From NCBI GenBank assembly GCA_964017045.1, contig OZ024810.1:16673204-16737203 (forward strand): a stretch of DNA of 64,000 bases, in the 5' to 3' direction. The notes under the pieces are model-generated. The model was not told the DNA's origin and searched no databases. It saw nothing but the letters and a program-made list of their open reading frames with translations. The first letter of the stretch is position 1. The number at the start of each line of letters is the position of its first letter. The position numbers and the translations under genes were made by a program. Shown one piece after another: positions 13,343-25,143 of this stretch. The DNA is from Omphiscola glabra. Taxonomy: Eukaryota; Mollusca; Gastropoda; Lymnaeidae.

Positions 13343-13735
13343 GTTGTGAAATGAATTATTGTGAATGTTTAGTAAGGGAAGTTGTTGATCGTGAGTGTGT
13401 TTTGTGAGTTGTTGATCGTGAGGTCAGATAGCGAGGTGGTGTGTGGTGTTGCACTTTAGTGTATGCTGAGTGTTTGTGTGTAGAGATATAAAAGGCGGTG
13501 TGTGAAATCATCGTTTGTTGATGAAGTTGTGAAGGGGTGAGAGGAACTGTGAGTTAGTTAGTCGAGATTGAAGTCGAGAGTAGGATCACTGCCATTTTAG
13601 TGATGTTTCGCAGAGGACGTTGTCTTGAACTGCTTGCTCGTCTGTGTAGATAACTATTAAAGAACTGTTGTATTTGCATCCTGGAATTCGTGATGTATAT
13701 CCTGGGACCGTGTTGTAATCCGTAGATCACGTGGA
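13343..13735 (+). mobile_element. Possible solo LTR or promoter fragment
   Basis: A stretch of distinct base composition with a TATA-like box (tataaaag, 13487-13494) at a fixed position and a transcript-like downstream region, ending at a long (AT)n. This resembles a retrotransposon LTR. I could not define matching ends, a target duplication or a polyadenylation signal, so the call is weak. It could also be the first exon of an unrecognised gene. Confidence 0.3.
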
Positions 13736-13736
13736 G

Positions 13737-13738
<2 letters not shown>

Positions 13739-13801
<63 letters not shown>
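13739..13801. repeat. (AT)n microsatellite
   Basis: About 30 uninterrupted AT dinucleotides, the longest pure microsatellite in the window. Confidence 0.95.
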
Positions 13802-13804
<3 letters not shown>

Positions 13805-14692
13805 CATTTGAAGCTGATAGCAATATACAATTCATTAAAATTCAATTTTTTTCCAACATCAAGCTATTTTTAATTAATATTTTTCCGAAAAGAAACACAA
13901 CATTTTGAAGTTGTGATACAACACGAAGTGCGTAACAAGGCCTGCTCGTTACGGTTTGGCGTTCAAATCCCATCTTCAACGTTACTTTGTGTCTGCTAAT
14001 CGGGTGTGGAACCATTTCCAGTGTCGAAAATACGCTGCATTTCCTTAGTGCAACTGGAGTACAGCGATAATAAAATAATCCGTATACCCCCCTCCACCGC
14101 CGCCCCGCCCCCACCCCCACTCCCCCACTGGCGGTAGGTTGTATAATATTACTATGACGTCATTGGCAGTCCAACTGATCTCACTGAACACTTGGCGAAA
14201 GGCTGTAATAAGCATTTTTTTAAATATCACTTTATATTTGAAACGATGCAAAGCATTCAGGACCCAACAATGGTGTAAAGTAAGTTCAAGAAAATATGGA
14301 CACCAGCTAAAACAAAGGTTTTTTAACATCGGTACGAGGAAAACGCTACAGTCATTTGATACCTTCAAGGTATATTTCTTTTTAGATATAAAAAAAACCA
14401 AAAAAAAAAACGGGATGGTGTGTTCACAACTGAACGCTGTGTGTATCGATGTGTGTCGTCTCAACAAACGAATGGATGAACAATATTTTTTTTTAAGGGT
14501 TGAAATATCTCACACTTGCCATTCACGTGTTATTTTTTATACGATAGCGAATTGCTGGGACAACATTTCTCCGCCAACGCTGCCCGCCTCCGGCAGTACC
14601 ATTACAATGCATCGTGTTTTAGAGCAGTGGCACGTGGCTTTCAAAACATGTATTTAACAAACATTCTCTAGATTAAAACACAATGAGCTTTG

Positions 14693-14700
14693 TGACGTCA
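14693..14700. promoter_or_regulatory. CRE-like palindrome upstream of copy B
   Basis: A perfect TGACGTCA lies 122 bp before the ATG of the plus-strand gene, and a second one lies at 14155-14162. This is the consensus for CREB/ATF factors. An 8-mer also occurs by chance, so regulatory use is only a possibility. Confidence 0.3.
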
Positions 14701-14821
14701 TACTATTGCGTGCAGCTTATACCGCATAAGAATGAATCTGTCGTGCGGTTATCACGTACTGGTGATAGAACAGATGTCCCTTTATTTCATCGAAATGCTG
14801 CACAGCCCATGAATACCAAAC

Positions 14822-15099
14822 ATGAAACCGTTCAGTTCACTACTTTTCTTTGGATTTTGCGTGGAATTGTTATTTCAAGTTGCTGTGTCACTGTATAATG
14901 CTGCACTCTACAAGCCCGCCTGTCATAGCTCGACTTACTACATCCAATGGTCAAACTACGGTAACGATGGCAACACGCTGACGAAAGATCCTAATACGAA
15001 TGTATACTACTTAGCCGAAACTGAATATGATAACCCGGCTTGGTGGATGGTAGATCTCAAGGGCCAGTTCGTGGTAGAGGAAATCCTCATTACTAACAG
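14822..15099 (+). CDS. Copy B exon 1: signal peptide and N-terminal half of F5/8C-like domain
   Basis: 278 nt, phase 2 at the 3' end, donor AACAG|gtgagc identical to copy A. The start was chosen because the ATG is followed directly by a hydrophobic leader. Confidence 0.85.
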
Positions 15100-18000
15100 G
15101 TGAGCTCTGAACGACGTACGGTGGGTTAGCAAGTGACATATAATGTTACAAATTATCGATTATTCTTTTGGTAAAGTAAAGAAGGAATTTCACTTGAATG
15201 TATTTTTTGATTTTCATATTTTCAGTGACACACCATGCTACATAAGACATTTTATAAAGGATTTTTTTTTAAATGTGTAGGAGAGTATTAAGTTTTTAAT
15301 CCCGAAACCGCGTAAACGGTGATATTCTGATCATTTAAAACTTTAGGTATTTTTATAACCATAACATTTGCAACATATTATCTCAGCCCATTTATGAGTT
15401 TGTATGTTTATATGTTAAAGAAAAAAAAAGATTTGTTGATGTCAGTTTATTTTGACTCGCCCCCCCCCCCACACTGTTTTATCAACCATAGTCAAACTTT
15501 TTCTTAAACCCACGTCCTCCAATTGTGTTTATGTCATGATCTTAAGGATATAATTCGGCGAAAAATATCTGCGATTTACGATACTTTCCGCCATGGCCGG
15601 TCCCAAGACCGGTTGTCAAAGGAGGGGGTTTGGCGGGAGGCCAGCTACCTCGCCAGTAAAAGCAAATTGCTACAGAAACGTCAACAAGAAAAAAAACAAC
15701 AAATTTCAGTTCTGAGAAGAGAGGGCTCTTCTTCTCCAAGAAGAGCTATGAAGCCTTGTGGCCAACCCCAGGCTATACTGGAAGCCTCAAAGCCGAAGAC
15801 CCTCGTTTCAAAGAACACACACATGGGCACGTGGAACGTCAGAAACATGTAAAAAACAAGGAAAGTAGCACAGCTGGCGGCAGAAATGAGAACTTACAAA
15901 CTTACACTGCTTGGCATCTGTGAAACAAGTTGGATACCAGCTGGACAGATAACTTTGGCCTCTGGAGAAATGCTAATGTTCTCTGGGTATAAGAAGAAAA
16001 ATGCTCCTTTCACTCAATGAGTTGCTTTCATGTTGTTACAGAAGGCACAAGAGTCATTGATTGGATGGGAGGCACATGGACCATGAATAATAACAGCAGC
16101 CTTCCGAACCGAGAAAAGAAAGTAAAGATGAACATAATAAAATGTTAGGCTACCACCTACGACAGCAAACGAGACGATCAAGATCGGAAAAGAAAACAGA
16201 GGGTATGAGGATATTATGGGACTCCGTGGTGTAGGAGAAGAATGAGAACGGTGATTGAGTGGCAGACTTCTGCGCAACAAATGAGCTTGTTATTGGAGGC
16301 AGCGAATTCCAACCTATAAACATCCACAAGAAAACACGAGTATCCCCGGACAAAAGAACGCAAAACCAAAGAGATCACATATGTGTTAGCAAAAAATTTA
16401 GCAAGATTTACGAGCAAAAAGAGGAGCCGATGACGCATCCGATCAGCATCTTGTTTGGGTAAGACTCAAGTTAAATCGGAAGAAAAACTGGGAAGAGACA
16501 GCGGATAAACGAGTAAAATTCAACTTAGCACTATTGGAAAATGAGCAGAAACGAGAGGAATTCAGACCAAACAGAAGATGACTACTTAGGACACACATTG
16601 CAAAATATAAAGATGTCAGTAACATCCACTTGCAAAGAGGTTTTAGGATCAGTGAAGCAGAAACAGGAAGGGCAACTTGAAAGAGCACTATGACATAACA
16701 AGAAATCTGTCAGGAAGATACAAAATGCCGAAGAGACATGTAAGAGATAAAAACGTTAGATTAATTACGAAAAAAGGAACAGTGTAAAAGATGTGTGGAA
16801 TACTTAAAGGAACTATTAAACAGTCCACCACCCACAGACACACCAGGCATACAACCAGCAAATGAAGACTTATAAATAGAACAAAGCACGCCAAATAAGG
16901 AATAGAAAGCTCTGGACATCAAGCAGCTGGGGAAAAAAACAGGACTTGAGAACATTGCATCACAGATATAGATAAAATAGTCAACATGCCGCACCCTCTG
17001 TTCCAAAAGAAATGAGAAGACTAGCGATTTCCAAAAGATTGGAAAGAAGGATACCTCATCAAGATACCAGAGAAAGGGTGTGGCAACAATTGTGAAAACT
17101 GCAGAGTAACTGCACTGCTGCCTGTACCAAGAAAGGTCTTTAAATGAATAATTTTGAAAAGAATGAAAAACCAGGTCGACATGCAGCTACGAGATCAACC
17201 GGCTGGTTCCGCCAAATTCGATCATGCACAGATCATATTGCAACACTAAGAATCATTGTAGAATCATCCATGGAATGGAAATCCACCTATATATAAATTT
17301 TATAGACTATGGAACAGCCTTTGATAGCCTGGACCGACAAACCTTGTAGAAACGTCTTCGGCACTATGGAGTACCAGGAAAACTGCCCAAGATCATTCTG
17401 AGTTCTTATGAAAAAATGACAAGTCTCATGTCCCCTTTACTATTTATCCTCGCCATTGACGTAATAATGAAAAGATCTACAGACAAAAAGAGGAACAAGA
17501 TGAAGTGGACACTCTGTGAAAAACTAAATGACCTAGACTTTGGAGACGACATTGCACTTTTGTCCCACAACTTCTGTCCCACAACAAATGCAGAAAAAGA
17601 CAAAAGGTATGGCTACCACATCAGCACAGCTCGGACTCAATATAAATAAAAGCAAGACAAGGATCATAAAGGTAAACTCAGCCAACCAAGAGCATATCTC
17701 TCTTGCAGGAAAGGCACTGGAAGAAGTGGAGAACTCCACATACTTAGGCAGCACCATAGTCACAAACGGCGGATCCGACACTGTTGTAAGAACTAGAATT
17801 GGAAAAGCCTTGTGCTATTAAGGAAAATATTGATGAAAAATCGTAAAAAGATGATGGAAATGGATAGGGCAAACCCCAGCACCGACAGACAATGCCTAAC
17901 ATGAAATCCAAAGGGAAAAAGCAAGAGAGGAAGGTCAAGTGATACATGGAGACGCGAGCTAGAGGCAGACATGCAAGCTATATGATACGCCTGTAAGCAA

Positions 18001-19768
18001 CTGGAAACGAAAGCACAGGACCGTGATGAATGCAACATTATTGTGGACGCCATATGCCCCAGACGGGGTAAAAAGGCATTCGAACCAAAAGAAGAAGACG
18101 ACGATACTTTACGTTGTACGTTTTTGTACTGATAATCTTTGTATGTTTTGTTTCATTTTCAACTCTTTAAAAATTAGAAGCAATAAATTGAACTAAAGAC
18201 TAATAATATTTTGTTTAGAATGCAATGCACACGTTATTTTAATTCTTTTTTTAAAAAATATATTTATATGCACAACATTTTAGAGATGACGGTCTGGCTT
18301 TTGCCAATCGACTAAGCAACTTTCAAATTGACGTGTTCAAAACTGACCCAAGACAGTTGAAGAATTTCCCGAATATCTCTGGAGATGCCTGCTTCAATAG
18401 AACTGATCCTGTTGGAATGGGGACATTCGCTTGGAAATGTATAACACCCGTTAACGGACGCTACGTCCGACTTATACGGTTTGTGTTGTGAAAATTGTAT
18501 ATTGTTAATTATAAGTAAGTTTAAGTACATTTACACAAAACGAAGATACTTTGTGATAACTTGTTTAAAAAATTAAGATAAATTATTATTGATAAATAAA
18601 CTTGATAATTTCTGGTTTTCATTAACTTTGTTCGATTGTAGTCAGATTTTTTTTCTCTTAAATAGATGTTACAACCACAGTAATTACTGCAGTCCTCTTC
18701 GCGTTAACGAACTTGATATTACAAATAATAAAAAAATGTATACTTTTTTGCAAAAAAATATTATATAGCATAGGTTGTGGAGGGCTTTAGAGGACAGGAA
18801 AGTAATAATATAAATATGTAATGTGTGTAAATGGGCTCTGACTAAGGTGGTGTTTGTTGAAAGTTCTCGTGGTGTTGTGTTGCAGCTCTTGTATTTTTTT
18901 CTACTTTAAAAAGTAGCTAGAATCTGTCTTTAGAAATTTGAGAATGTAACTAGAATATGTGCTTATAAAATTAAGAATGTAGCTGGAGTATATGCCTATA
19001 AAATTAAGAATGTAGCTGGAGTATATGCCTATAAAAGTAAGAATGTAGCTTGAATAGGTGCTTATAAAGTTAAGAATGTAGCTAGAATATGATCGTAGAA
19101 ATTTAAAAAAAGGTAGTTAGAATATGATATTAGAAGTTCAAACATGTAAGTACATAATAATACATAAATACTTCTTTTAAAAATAAGGAAAATCTGGTGC
19201 ATTATTTATAACTATATATTTTAATGGCGTACAATATTGTCGTATATTTGTTTTAATATTATTGTTTAAATATTTTTTTGAGTCATTTATATAATATATA
19301 TATATATCTGAATTTTAGATGTTGAGACTTCGCAATAGTAGGTAACAAGTATAGCAATATTATTATGATTCATCGCCTTAAATCGTTCTAGTGTAGTAAG
19401 ATTGAAAAATATAAAATATATTTTTTTAAAAATTGTATTATACATACAACAGATATGGAGAAATTATGCTGGGCATCGTTGAACTCCAAGTGATGGTGAG
19501 CCAGGATTCAATTCTCTTCAGCTCATTTACGAGACACACCGACTCAATGCTCAACATAAGTTTTAACGTGTCGGTGAACGTGTCTTCGCCCAGGGAGTGT
19601 GTGCAGCGATGCCTGAAACTGAGAAGTGCTGGACGGTGCACCGCATTCAACTGGTTTGAATTTATCAAACGGTGTCAGTTGTTGAGTATCGATACCAGAG
19701 AAAAGAATGCAGTACTTTCTGAACTGAAAGCGAGTGTTGGAGTAAATTTTTACATGGAATCGGATTAA
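14822..19768 (+). CDS. Secreted discoidin/F5-8C-like plus PAN/apple-like protein, copy B (3 exons)
   Basis: Predicted coding exons are 14822-15099, 18284-18478 and 19453-19768: 789 nt, 262 residues plus stop. It has the same design as the minus-strand gene at 2289-8101: signal peptide (about residues 1-23), F5/8C-like domain over exons 1-2 ('SLYNAALYKPACHSS', 'PAWWMVDLKGQFVVEE', 'ITNR', 'NFQIDVFKTDPR'), and a PAN/apple-like domain in exon 3. Introns are phase 2 at matching codons (AACAG|gtgagc; ATACG|gtttgt). Copy B lacks the histidine seen at residue 63 of copy A and has an extra cysteine at residue 34. Intron 1 is enlarged by a decayed RTE element. Exact ligand unknown. The intact frames and matched phases argue that both copies are functional. 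Confidence 0.85.
15485..18115 (+). mobile_element. Decayed RTE-type non-LTR retrotransposon
   Basis: Frameshifted, stop-ridden remains of an RTE endonuclease/reverse transcriptase polyprotein in the sense strand of intron 1 of copy B. The apurinic endonuclease start 'HMGTWNVRNM' is near 15823-15850, followed by 'LLGICETSW' and 'GWEAHGP'. Reverse-transcriptase pieces occur near 17040-17820. The 3' end is near the 'gaagaagacgacg' tail. Many disabling lesions: inactive. Confidence 0.8.
18284..18478 (+). CDS. Copy B exon 2: C-terminal half of F5/8C-like domain
   Basis: 195 nt, from acattttag|AGATGAC to CTTATACG|gtttgt, phase 2 at both ends. Same length and conserved core as copy A exon 2. Confidence 0.85.
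18925..19140. repeat. About 34-bp minisatellite in intron 2 of copy B
   Basis: About six or seven diverged copies of a unit with 'aagaatgtagctggagtata' followed by 'tgcctataaa'. Confidence 0.7.
19453..19768 (+). CDS. Copy B exon 3: PAN/apple-like domain and stop
   Basis: 316 nt, from catacaacag|ATATGG to the stop. Four cysteines in PAN-like spacing ('CVQRC', 'RCTAFNW', 'RCQLLS'). Confidence 0.85.
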
Positions 19769-19937
19769 ATCAGAAACCCTGCCTGGAAAAGTAAATTTAT
19801 ATTCATAGAAAATACTTTACCGACCCCTTGAGTATTAACCCATAAGTTGACGTTAACAATTCGATTAAATCTCATTTATTTACAGTTTTGTATAAAGACA
19901 CATTTTTTGTTGTTGTTTAAACACTCATAATGACTTA

Positions 19938-19943
19938 AATAAA
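19938..19943 (+). terminator. Candidate polyadenylation signal of copy B
   Basis: The first plausible AATAAA downstream of the stop codon, about 170 nt away. Position is reasonable; no other support. Confidence 0.35.
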
Positions 19944-20344
19944 CATGACTAGAATTACAATAAATCCTTAGTATGGTGTATAAAGTTTCTTCCGAAAGGA
20001 TTGTGAGCAACGTTAACAAATTTTTTTTACGCCTACGTATCTTTTGTAAAACAGTATGTTTGTAAAATTGGGAGGCAAACAATGATGACACTATGAATAA
20101 GTATTAAACCAAAACAAATTAATAATTTAAAAAAGGAATCACATACCACACTTATTTGTACACAGCAATATGTATAAATTATATGAAGGAAAAATATACA
20201 ATTTTTCTAAAGAATGTAAATATATATCTCATAAAGTATCAATGGTATAAAAACTATATTGTGATAATTGTGTACGTATACTTCAGGCATTATGATACGT
20301 ATGGTCTACTTAGATAAAAACAGAGATACAATGTATAATATAAT

Positions 20345-21760
20345 TTATTGACTACTAGCCATTATACCCGGCGTGGCCCGGCATTGCAATCCAAAAATAA
20401 CAACTTCTACAGGCTTTTTTTTCCGTTTTCCGAAAGTAATCGGTTTGGATCCCGATCCATTTTGTATCCCAATCGCGAATGGACCACGATCCGGGTTGGG
20501 ATCATTATCCCTGCGGGATCCCGATACCGGTGAGGTCACGATCCCGGTGAGGTCACGATCCCGGTGAGGTCACGATCCCGGTGGAATCCCGTTCTCCGTT
20601 AGGATTTCAATCACGTTAGGATGACGATCTCAGTGAGATCTCGTTTCCGGTGGGATCATCGTCTTCAATGGGATTCCGTTTCCGGATAGATCTCGATTTC
20701 ATCCCGTTACCCGATGGGATAGCGTTACCTGTGGGTTCTATTTTAGTGTTGGATTTCGATCCCCTTTACAATCCAGTTCTTTGGTGGGATTTCGTTTCCA
20801 TTTGGATTTTTTTTCCCCCGGTAGGATTTCGAAGGTATGTTTAATAATTTTTTTTTTTTTTAGATAGGAATATAACTAATATAACATTTTAAAAAGCTTC
20901 TAGATCCCATTATATCCCTATAGAACATTATAGAACTTCCTGGAAAATTCTAGATTAAATTTAATATCCAACTCGAAACGTGGGAAAAAAATGACAAGTC
21001 TTCGTAATTATATTAAAAATGTAAAAATTATACAACTTAATGCACTGTTAAAACTCTTGTAAATTTAAATTAAAAGGGGAGACCCGGCGGGGGACCCTTT
21101 CCATAATTGTACCGATTTGGTTTTACGTGAGATGGGTTTCCCTATAAAAGTCAGACAGATAAATAATAGAGTTAATATTTAAAAGTTTCCCCATTAAAAA
21201 AAAAATGTATATCGAGCTGTCTGGAAAAGTCTAGACTGGTACTGAATAGATTGGAAATTATTCGTTTTACATCCACATATATTTCAATACGGACAATGAA
21301 GAATATTACTACCACGCTAGTACTAGATCCAAAAATTCACATTAAACCTATAGCCTTGTCTAAGCCTATTAACATTTATATAGCTTATAAAATGATAAAT
21401 TAAATTGGGCTCCAGGCCCCATGGGAATGAATATTATGAGTTATCTACCCTTCGATATTTGAATATGGATAATCAAGTGTATGTGCACTGAGCTTTGTCT
21501 AGATTCATCCATTATTGTAGGAGTATTTGTTGTTAAGTATATTTATATATCTCATAGAAAGGAAAAAAAAAACAATTTGGCCCCAAACGGAATTTTATAA
21601 AAAGTTCAAAACCCACCAGCATTGATTCTGGATAATGATGGATAAATGTACAAAGTTCAGTCAAGATCCATAAATCCATGTAAAAGCCTCTGTGGAACAA
21701 ACAAACAAACAAACAAATACACCAACAAACAAATTGTCACTTTTTATATATATAAATATA
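20345..21760. repeat. Dispersed repeat region with GATCCCG-rich satellite core
   Basis: Begins with 'cccggcgtggcccgg', a motif common at the edge of dispersed repeats in invertebrates. Then comes a degenerate 17-bp array ('gatcccggtgaggtcac', best at 20520-20580). It ends near an (ACAA)n tract and 'ctttttatatatata' (21700-21750). The frames are short. I cannot name the element. Confidence 0.45.
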
Positions 21761-21864
21761 TTTATATGATTACACAAGAAATAATAAAACTATGCCATTT
21801 ATAAACATGGATCCATTAGGAACAAAATAATAGGTAAAGACATTTCAGAGAAAAACATAAGTAT

Positions 21865-21985
21865 TTAAAAAAAAACACAATTAAGTTGGACATTCCAAGT
21901 AAAGATACATCTTCCAGTTTGACATTCCAAGTTTAGACACATTGTTCAGTTAGACAGTCCAAGTTTAGACACATTGTTAAGTTGG
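21865..21985. repeat. Short degenerate tandem repeat
   Basis: Three or four diverged copies of a unit with 'ttagacacattgttcagtt'. Confidence 0.5.
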
Positions 21986-22065
21986 ATTTAAAAAACCAAG
22001 TTTCAAAATGTAACAAGAAAAGCAATTAACTTTTTTTTTAAAATCAGTGTTTTTGATGCATTTCA

Positions 22066-22307
22066 GAGACAGTATTTCATGAGACAGTATTTCATGAGAC
22101 AGTATTTCATGAGGCAGTATTTCATGAGACAGTATTTCATGAGACAGTATTTCATGATACAGTATTTCATGAGACAGTATTTCATGAGACAGTATTTCAT
22201 GAGACAGTATTTCATGAGACAGTATTTCATGAGACAGTATTTCATGAGACAGTATTTCATGAGACAGTATTTCATGAGACAGTATTTCATGAGACAGTAT
22301 TTCATGA
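22066..22307. repeat. 15-bp minisatellite, 16 copies
   Basis: Near-perfect tandem copies of 'gagacagtatttcat'. The period is a multiple of three, so both strands read as open five-residue repeats (MRQYF forward, MKYCL reverse). Confidence 0.95.
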
Positions 22308-22913
22308 GCTCTCTAAAAAGAAATCTTTCCTGAAAACAGTAAAACTGCCTTCACACTTAAAGAGCTCCTAGCAGAGGTTCCGCATTTTGCCGGATTTACT
22401 CTCAATCGTTTTCATAGTAGTGTATTATTATTAATGCATAATTTAGAGAATTTTACTTTTCATTCGCAACAACTGTAGCTGTTTTGTAAAAATGTTTCCC
22501 ACCTTGGTCTAGAAGGATTATTTTTAACAAAAATTCTAAAGTGGATCTTGTTCGCACTTCTCTCGTTGCGCAATGTGGTGCGCTCTCATTCGCTGCTTCC
22601 CACGCCGTGCACGTGTTCACGTACGCACCAAATGCACACAATTTAAAAGTGGCCTGGTGTCAATACACGTAAATACACTTCTAAAGAGGCATCCTTAACC
22701 ATCAACACCCAACGAAAACAGCTTCAGTACCCTTCACATCCCACTCTACATAGATTCAATACAACTAGGCATTGGTGAATATGTGGAACGCCATCTGCAA
22801 TGTGTATTAAGCTTATGCACCACTTTTTCGTTTTTCACGTGCGCAACTTGGTTTTTGTTGGTGAAGCTAGCTCATTAATGATACGTTTCGTAACGTTAAG
22901 ATGTCAAGTAAAT
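22308..22913. other. Non-coding stretch between satellites
   Basis: No gene or transposon end recognised. The 62-codon minus frame at 22453-22641 has no support. Confidence 0.4.
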
Positions 22914-23150
22914 TAACACTCAACACAATGTTCTCATGTAATGAGCAAAGCTATCTTACAAATAGCACAACACAATGTTCTCATGTAATGAGCAAAGCTA
23001 TCTTACAAATAGCACAACACAATGTTCTCATGTAATGAGCAAAGCTATCCTACAAATAAAACAACAAAATGTTCTCATGTAATGAGCAAAGCTATATTAC
23101 GCATAACATCCAACACAACGTTCTCATGTAATGAGCAAAGCTATCCTGCG
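22914..23150. repeat. 47-bp minisatellite, five copies
   Basis: Tandem copies of a unit with 'aatgttctcatgtaatgagc' and 'aaagctatctta', decaying in the last two copies. Confidence 0.85.
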
Positions 23151-23684
23151 CACAGCTCACAAGGTTGAGGTTCACTTTTTGTGCAACTTAAAAAACTCAC
23201 ACGAAAAGCTCATGACCGGTGTAGCCGCATCGCAAAATCAGTCTTAAAAAAAGTGTTTAGCTCATGTAAGGAAAAACACGGATGTGACCCTATGGATCCG
23301 GACATTGCCCGTCGAGTTCAATAATTACTAACATCTCATCATTTTTCTTTGAACTACATTTAAATAAGACAATAAGTTTAGAGACAAAAATACTCGGCGA
23401 ACATATTTTACGTGGCCTCCAAGTACTGATGTGTATAAACTTATGTAATTTTAAGTTAGATATGAAAAGATGGATACGGTTATTTATGAAAGACGGCCAT
23501 TTCAGAATTTCAACCGTCTGTATTTCTCAGCCCATCATACACGTGTAGATCTTTAATTCCTATTTCAAATATATCGTACTCATATTCCTCTTCAGGGTGA
23601 GAAATATATGAAGCTAAGAGCATTCAATTATTTTCAAAATGCATCTTTTATTTTTTTAGCTATTCGTTTATAGACGCGTGTAAG

Positions 23685-24740
23685 TAGCTGGTTATACATC
23701 GTCCTATTCTATCTATGTTACTGAGAGCTGTGTATTTGGAGCTGGTTATACATCGTCCTATTCTATCTATGTTACTGAGAGCTGTGTATTTGGAGCTGGT
23801 TATACATCGTCCTATTCTATCTATGTTACTGAGAGCTGTGTATTTGGAGCTGGTTATACATCGTCCTATTCTATTTATGTTACTGAGAGCTGTGTATTTG
23901 GAGCTGGTTATACATCGTCCTATTCTATCTATGTTACTGAGAGCTGTGTATTTGGAGCTGGTTATACATCGTCCTATTCTATTTATGTTACTGAGATCTG
24001 TGTATTTGGAGCTGGTTATACATCGTCCTATTCTATTTATGTTACTGAGAGCTGTGTATTTGGAGCTGGTTATACATCGTCCTATTCTATTTATGTTACT
24101 GAGAGCTGTGTATTTGGAGCTGGTTATACATCGTCCTATTCTATTTATGTTACTGAGAGCTGTGTATTTGGAGCTGGTTATACATCGTCCTATTCTATTT
24201 ATGTTACTGAGAGCTGTGTATTTGGAGTTGGTTATACATCGTCCTATTCTATTTATGTTACTGAGAGCTGTGTATTTGGAGTTGGTTATACATCGTCCTA
24301 TTCTATTTATGTTACTGAGAGCTGTGTATTTGGAGTTGGTTATACATCGTCCTATTCTTTTTATGTTACTGAGAGCTGTGTATTTGGAGTTGGTTATACA
24401 TCGTCCTATTCTATTTATGTTACTGAGAGCTGTGTATTTGGAGTTGGTTATACATCGTCCTATTCTATTTATGTTATTGAGAGCTGTGTATTTGGAGTTG
24501 GTTATACATCGTCCTATTCTATTTATGTTACTGAGAGCTGTGTATTTGGAGTTGGTTATACATCGATTTGGTCTATGTATGTTACTGAGATCTGTGTAGT
24601 TGGTTATACATCTTCTTAGTATATATCTATGTTACTAAGAGATGTGTAGTATGATTTGATTATACATCGTCTTGGTCTATCTATGTTACTACGATCTGTG
24701 TAGTTGGACTTGGTTATATATTATCTTATTCTAGCTATGT
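23685..24740. repeat. 54-bp satellite, about 19 copies
   Basis: Tandem 54-bp units (18 codons). The plus frame 23715-24599 stays open for 294 codons as an 18-residue repeat, only because the period is a multiple of three and the unit lacks stops. Differences between units cluster at two sites (ctat[c/t]tatg, ggag[c/t]tgg). The last four units are degenerate. No start context, splice sites or known domain. Confidence 0.9.
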
Positions 24741-25143
24741 TACTGAGAGTTTAGTAGTTATGTGTATCATAGTATAATTTTGAGAACATTTGTGAAACGG
24801 AGCATCTTGTATCAAAGTTTGCATGAAACAATGTGCTGAACTCGGGAAACTCAATTAACGATATAACGTTTTAGCTTTTGTTTGATTCATTACATGACCG
24901 AAACAAGTTGAATTAAGTTAAATCTTCATCTATATAGACTTTGTTAGCGGGAACAATTATCAAGACGTATTTATGTATTTAAATGCCAAGACTTTTATAT
25001 TTCGTAAAACACAAAACATGTAATGGGAAATTTTTCTCGTTACAATCAAATGTAATTACTTGTTATATAGTAAGATCTAGTTTAACATTAACTTATTAGT
25101 GTCACAAGAATTGAATTATTTTATGATATCATGTTTCATACAG

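Noticed and set aside
14139..14657. 172-codon ORF upstream of copy B
   Set aside because: No domain, overlaps an opposite-strand frame and a C-rich tract, unlike the clear spliced gene next to it.
22063..22333. MRQYF / MKYCL repeat ORFs on both strands
   Set aside because: A 15-bp satellite reads open on both strands by construction.
23715..24599. 294-codon plus-strand ORF of 18-residue repeats
   Set aside because: It is the translation of a 54-bp satellite whose period is a multiple of three. No domain, start context or splice sites.
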